In this document: piece by piece, positions 5,410 to 5,423 of the stretch | Position numbering within the stretch: the stretch's first letter is position 1 | Layout: every line of letters begins with the position of its first letter | DNA from: Thioalkalivibrio sp. | Lineage (GTDB): Bacteria; Pseudomonadota; Gammaproteobacteria; Ectothiorhodospirales; Ectothiorhodospiraceae | Reading direction: 5' to 3' | Assembly: GCA_003550945.1 (NCBI GenBank) | Contig: PULL01000225.1 | Location: 1-5,423, forward strand | Length of the DNA stretch: 5,423 nt | The notes under the pieces: model-generated | The model's database searches: none | What the model saw: only the letters and a program-made list of their open reading frames with translations | Told to the model about the DNA's origin: nothing | Translations under genes and position numbers: made by a program

Positions 5410-5423
5410 GGATTGATCGGGAA

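Overview
The window is about 65% G+C and carries five protein-coding genes: one cut by the left edge, four complete. The organism looks like a high-GC proteobacterium with quinone-based anaerobic or microaerobic respiration. A sulfur-oxidising or related gammaproteobacterium is my best guess. A deltaproteobacterium is possible. No rRNA, tRNA or other phylogenetic marker is present to settle it.

Left part (1-1850, minus strand). This is the start of a fumarate reductase / succinate dehydrogenase operon in the Wolinella order frdC-frdA-(frdB). frdC encodes the di-heme cytochrome b membrane anchor. frdA encodes the FAD subunit and runs off the left edge, so frdB should lie further left. The two genes overlap by 4 bases (ATGA). 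Upstream of frdC is a good FNR/Anr-type half-palindrome, about 40 bases from a predicted start site, which fits a class II FNR-activated promoter and induction by oxygen limitation. The anchor keeps all four heme-ligand histidines and the quinol-site glutamate of the Wolinella enzyme. It has valine where Wolinella has the E-pathway glutamate (C180).

Middle (1795-4148, minus strand). A complete class I-type polyphosphate kinase 2 gene (ppk2) is followed by a strong hairpin before the frd promoter. Upstream of it lie a short YiiM-like MOSC-domain gene and a gene for a 114-residue, four-helix membrane protein of unknown function. The spacing of these three genes (215 and 237 bases) argues against one tight operon.

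Right part (4149-5423). A 303-base divergent intergenic region separates the membrane-protein gene from a plus-strand gene for a 157-residue cytoplasmic protein with a discoidin / galactose-binding-like pattern. After it, nearly 500 bases hold no gene I can support. The last ~170 bases become A+T-rich and end in what looks like a plus-strand promoter. A perfect 6-4-6 palindrome sits on its start site, probably the operator of a regulated gene just beyond the right edge.

I found no mobile element, CRISPR array or obvious new multi-gene system. The points most worth following up are the missing E-pathway glutamate, the FNR promoter architecture and the right-edge operator.
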